Shown here: in pieces, positions 12,300-14,506 of the stretch
Layout: each line of letters begins with the position of its first letter
How positions within the stretch are numbered: position 1 is the stretch's first letter
NCBI GenBank assembly: GCA_964397205.1
Contig: CAYNIT010000097.1
Location: forward strand, 1-14,506
Length of the DNA: 14,506 nucleotides
Reading direction: 5' to 3'
Source of the DNA: Phaeodactylibacter sp964397205
GTDB lineage: Bacteria > Bacteroidota > Bacteroidia > Chitinophagales > Saprospiraceae
Notes under the pieces: model-generated
Databases searched by the model: none
What the model saw: only the letters and a program-made list of their open reading frames with translations
Told to the model about the DNA's origin: nothing
Made by a program: the position numbers and the translations under genes

Positions 12300-14506
12300 T
12301 CATTGCCGGAGGAACCGCCGTACTGCTGTTCCCGCTGGGCCGCTGATCCGCAGCAGGTACATGCCGGAGGGCCAGCCCCGAAGGTCCATCTGCCAGTGTT
12401 TCCCTTCTACCTGCCATTCCCGTAAGCGCAGGCCCTCGCTGTTCATCAGCAGTACGCGCTCTGCTTGCCAGCCATGGGTGATCAGGTGCAGCTCGCCGGA
12501 AGTGGGGTTTGGGAACAGCCGCAGCGGCAACTCTCGGCTGGGCGCAACGGCAGAGCTGATGACCACCTCCAGGCTGTCACATTCGGTAGCGCTCCCGCAA
12601 ATGCTGCCGGCAGTCAGGCAAACTTCGTACTGCCCATTGCTGTCGTAAGTGTGCTGCACCTCCTGGCCTGCGGCGCTTTGCCCGTCCCCAAAGGTCCAAA
12701 ACCAGCTCGTGGGATTGCCAGTGGACTCATCCGTGAAGCTGGCCTCGGCTCCCGACAGTTCTACAGAAAACATAGGCTCAGGCGCCGGGCAGGAAACCGT
12801 CACGGAATCGCAGGCTTGGGTGCTGCCGCAAATGTTGCTGACGTTCAGGCAAACTTCGTAAGTGCCGGGTGCCGCATAGCTATGAGCAGGGTTAGCCATC
12901 GTACTGCTGGCACCGTCGCCGAAGGTCCACAACCAGGCTGCCGGGCCAAGCGTAGAAGTATCGGTAAAGGTAGCAGTCAGCCCGCTGGCGCTGAAGCGGA
13001 AACCAGCCTGTGGCGGGGTACAGCGGACTTCAATCAGCTCGCAGCGTTGCGTAGAGCCGCAGGCGCTGCTGACCGTCAGGCAAACCAGGTAGTCGCCGGG
13101 CGTGGCGTAGGTGTAGGTCGGGTCTTGCTCGCTGGAAGTGCCGCCGTCCCCAAAGGACCACATCCAGGAAGCGGGGCTGTTGGCCGATTGGTCGGTGAAA
13201 GCGATGCTCAGCTCATCTGCTTCAACATCAAAGAGGGCTTGCGGAGCGATGCAAGTGACGTTCAGGTTTTGGCAAATCTGATTGCTACCGCAAACGCTGC
13301 TGGCCGTCAGGCATACCTGGTAAGTGCCGGGCAGTTCGTAGGTATGCGTAGGGTTTTGCTCATTGGAGGTGTTGCCGTCTCCGAAGTCCCACAGCCACTC
13401 GCTGGGGCTGTTTTCAGAAAAATCGGCAAAGGCTACTTGCAGCTGGTTGGCTTGCGCTTCGAAAACGGGTGCCGGCGCAGCGCAGCTTACCTGTACGGTC
13501 TGGCAGGACTCCGTGCTGCCGCAGATAGAGCTGGCCTCCAGGCAGGCGGTATAGGTGCCCGGCGCAGCGTAGGTGTGCTCCGGGTTGGGCAAATCAGAGC
13601 TGTTGCCGTCTCCAAAAGACCAGTTCCACTGCGTAGCTGCTGGTTGGGCGTTCTCCTCAAACGTGACAGTCAGGCCATCATCAGAAAAGTCGAAGGCGGA
13701 TTGGGGCGGCGGGCAGCTCAGCTCGATGGTTTGACAAGTTGTAGCGCTGCCGCAGACGCTGCTGGCTTCCAGGCAAAGCTGGTAACTGCCCGGCGCAGCG
13801 TAGGTATGTTCCGGGTTGGGAGCCGTGGAGCTGTTGCCATCCCCGAAGGTCCACAGCCAGGAGGTGGGGGCAGGGGAGCTGAGGTCCTGCAGGCTTACGC
13901 TCAACTCATTCGCCTGAACGGCAAAATCAGCCTGCGGGGCGGGGCAATCGACGCTCACTGTTCGGCAGTCCATGCTGCTGCCACATGCGCTGCTGGCGGT
14001 CAGGCAAATGTTGTAGGTACCGGGGCTGCTGTATTCGTGCACGGGATTTTGGGCAGTGGAGGTATTGCCGTCGCCGAATTCCCAAAACCACTGACTGGCA
14101 GCCGGGCTGCTGGTGTCGCTGAGCATGACCTGCAGTTCGTCGGTTGCTAGGCTGAAACCGGCCTGCGGCGGCGGGCAGCCTACACTGACTTCCTGGCAAG
14201 TTTGCTCTCCGCCACAGAGGCTGCTGGCCAACAGGCAGACGGTGTAATTGCCGGGCGCATCGTAGGTGTGGCTGGGGTTCTGCTGATCGCTGCTGCTGCC
14301 GTCGCCAAAACTCCAGAGCCACTGGCTTGGGTTGTTGGAGGAGCTGTCGGAAAAAGCCACCGTCAGTTCTTCGGCTTGCGCTTCGAAATCAGCTACCGGC
14401 GGCGGGCAAAGGATGCTTACCGTTTTGCAAACGGCATCGCTGCCGCAGGGCCCGTCGACGGACAGGCATACCTCGTAATCGCCCTGACTGCCATAAGTGT
14501 GGGCAG
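12300..14506 (-). CDS. PKD-repeat T9SS-secreted protein, N-terminus beyond window
   Basis: The frame is open to the window edge, so at least 734 residues of a longer protein are seen. A GTG at 14360 opens a shorter frame, but the same repeat pattern continues upstream of it without a stop (AHTYGSQGDYEVCLSVDGPC), so it is not the real start. Eight complete PKD domains and part of a ninth are followed by a short linker and a T9SS type A sorting domain (LRLFPNPTSGELHLITHG ... WPSGMYLLRIS) ending at TGA 12300-12302. Each PKD unit has the WxWxFGDG core and an HTYxxPGxY strand. PKD arrays form rod-like spacers or sugar and protein-binding surfaces in secreted Bacteroidota proteins (family knowledge). 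The active or binding head, if any, lies in the missing N-terminal part. The next gene downstream is the membrane-anchored hydrolase, 51 bases away. Confidence 0.88.
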   Translation of the reverse strand, partial: AHTYGSQGDYEVCLSVDGPCGSDAVCKTVSILCPPPVADFEAQAEELTVAFSDSSSNNPSQWLWSFGDGSSSDQQNPSHTYDAPGNYTVCLLASSLCGGEQTCQEVSVGCPPPQAGFSLATDELQVMLSDTSSPAASQWFWEFGDGNTSTAQNPVHEYSSPGTYNICLTASSACGSSMDCRTVSVDCPAPQADFAVQANELSVSLQDLSSPAPTSWLWTFGDGNSSTAPNPEHTYAAPGSYQLCLEASSVCGSATTCQTIELSCPPPQSAFDFSDDGLTVTFEENAQPAATQWNWSFGDGNSSDLPNPEHTYAAPGTYTACLEASSICGSTESCQTVQVSCAAPAPVFEAQANQLQVAFADFSENSPSEWLWDFGDGNTSNEQNPTHTYELPGTYQVCLTASSVCGSNQICQNLNVTCIAPQALFDVEADELSIAFTDQSANSPASWMWSFGDGGTSSEQDPTYTYATPGDYLVCLTVSSACGSTQRCELIEVRCTPPQAGFRFSASGLTATFTDTSTLGPAAWLWTFGDGASSTMANPAHSYAAPGTYEVCLNVSNICGSTQACDSVTVSCPAPEPMFSVELSGAEASFTDESTGNPTSWFWTFGDGQSAAGQEVQHTYDSNGQYEVCLTAGSICGSATECDSLEVVISSAVAPSRELPLRLFPNPTSGELHLITHGWQAERVLLMNSEGLRLREWQVEGKHWQMDLRGWPSGMYLLRISGPAGTAVRRFLRQ
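12558..14506 (-). repeat. Tandem 231-bp PKD repeat array, eight full units plus part of one
   Basis: Each unit is exactly 77 residues (231 bp). In reading order they are 14405-14175, 14174-13944, 13943-13713, 13712-13482, 13481-13251, 13250-13020, 13019-12789 and 12788-12558, with a partial unit at 14506-14406. Every unit has FGDG near residues 33-36 and Cys at 57, 64, 70 and 77 of the unit, except the last, where residue 77 is Ile. Some units are close at DNA level: around 13560 and 13791 both read GGCGCAGCGTAGGT, and the next bases are nearly the same. This suggests fairly recent duplication or gene conversion. Confidence 0.92.

Noticed and set aside
12465..14150. Open frame of 561 codons on the + strand opposite the PKD array
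   Set aside because: Its length comes from the tandem repeat, where one stop-free unit is copied many times. The product has no protein family features, while the - strand gives textbook PKD domains.
14358..14360. GTG at 14360 as the start of the PKD protein
   Set aside because: The codon lies inside a PKD unit, and the same repeat pattern continues in frame to the window edge.
12558..14506. Regularly spaced repeats considered as a CRISPR array or other non-coding repeat
   Set aside because: The period is 231 bp, the unit encodes a PKD domain in an unbroken frame, and there are no short identical repeats with unique spacers.

Overview
The window looks like a piece of a Bacteroidota chromosome, probably from the Saprospiria (Lewinella or Haliscomenobacter-like) lineage. 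That is an inference from four genes ending in type IX secretion (T9SS) sorting domains, long arrays of PKD, SprB-like and Ig-like modules, start codons without a Shine-Dalgarno sequence, and several TAnnTTTG-type -7 promoter boxes. Gene content is moderately GC-rich, except for an AT-richer left end. A run of exactly 100 N (6699-6798) shows that this is a scaffold with a gap of unknown length.

Left end (1-1340, + strand) is accessory, decaying DNA. It holds the two ends of an IS1634-type (DUF4277) transposase with the middle deleted, an unidentified 3' gene tail, and a type II toxin-antitoxin pair. The antitoxin is intact. The RelE/ParE-like toxin is broken by one extra A in an A6 run.

The rest (1495-14506) reads entirely on the - strand. 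In transcription order from the right edge it has: a PKD-repeat T9SS cargo protein whose N-terminus lies outside the window; a membrane-anchored alpha/beta hydrolase; a 1446-aa secreted multi-Ig protein; the gap; its 851-aa paralogue; a cytoplasmic alpha/beta hydrolase; and a 310-aa secreted T9SS cargo protein. A terminator (3634-3664) and candidate -7 boxes (3513-3520, 11260-11267) suggest several transcription units rather than one operon.

The most interesting content is in the three large surface proteins. The 851-aa and 1446-aa proteins share a collinear architecture, including a roughly 140-residue Cys/Trp-rich module that I cannot assign to a named family. The larger one differs by a block of about 520 residues of extra Ig/FnIII-like domains plus one extra Cys-x2-Cys Ig domain. 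The PKD protein has eight complete repeats of exactly 77 residues, each with four Cys at fixed positions (the last repeat has three). All of these probably work outside the cell or on its surface, in adhesion, gliding or matrix building. The alpha/beta hydrolases have recognisable catalytic residues, but their substrates cannot be read from the sequence. I see no tRNA, rRNA or CRISPR array.
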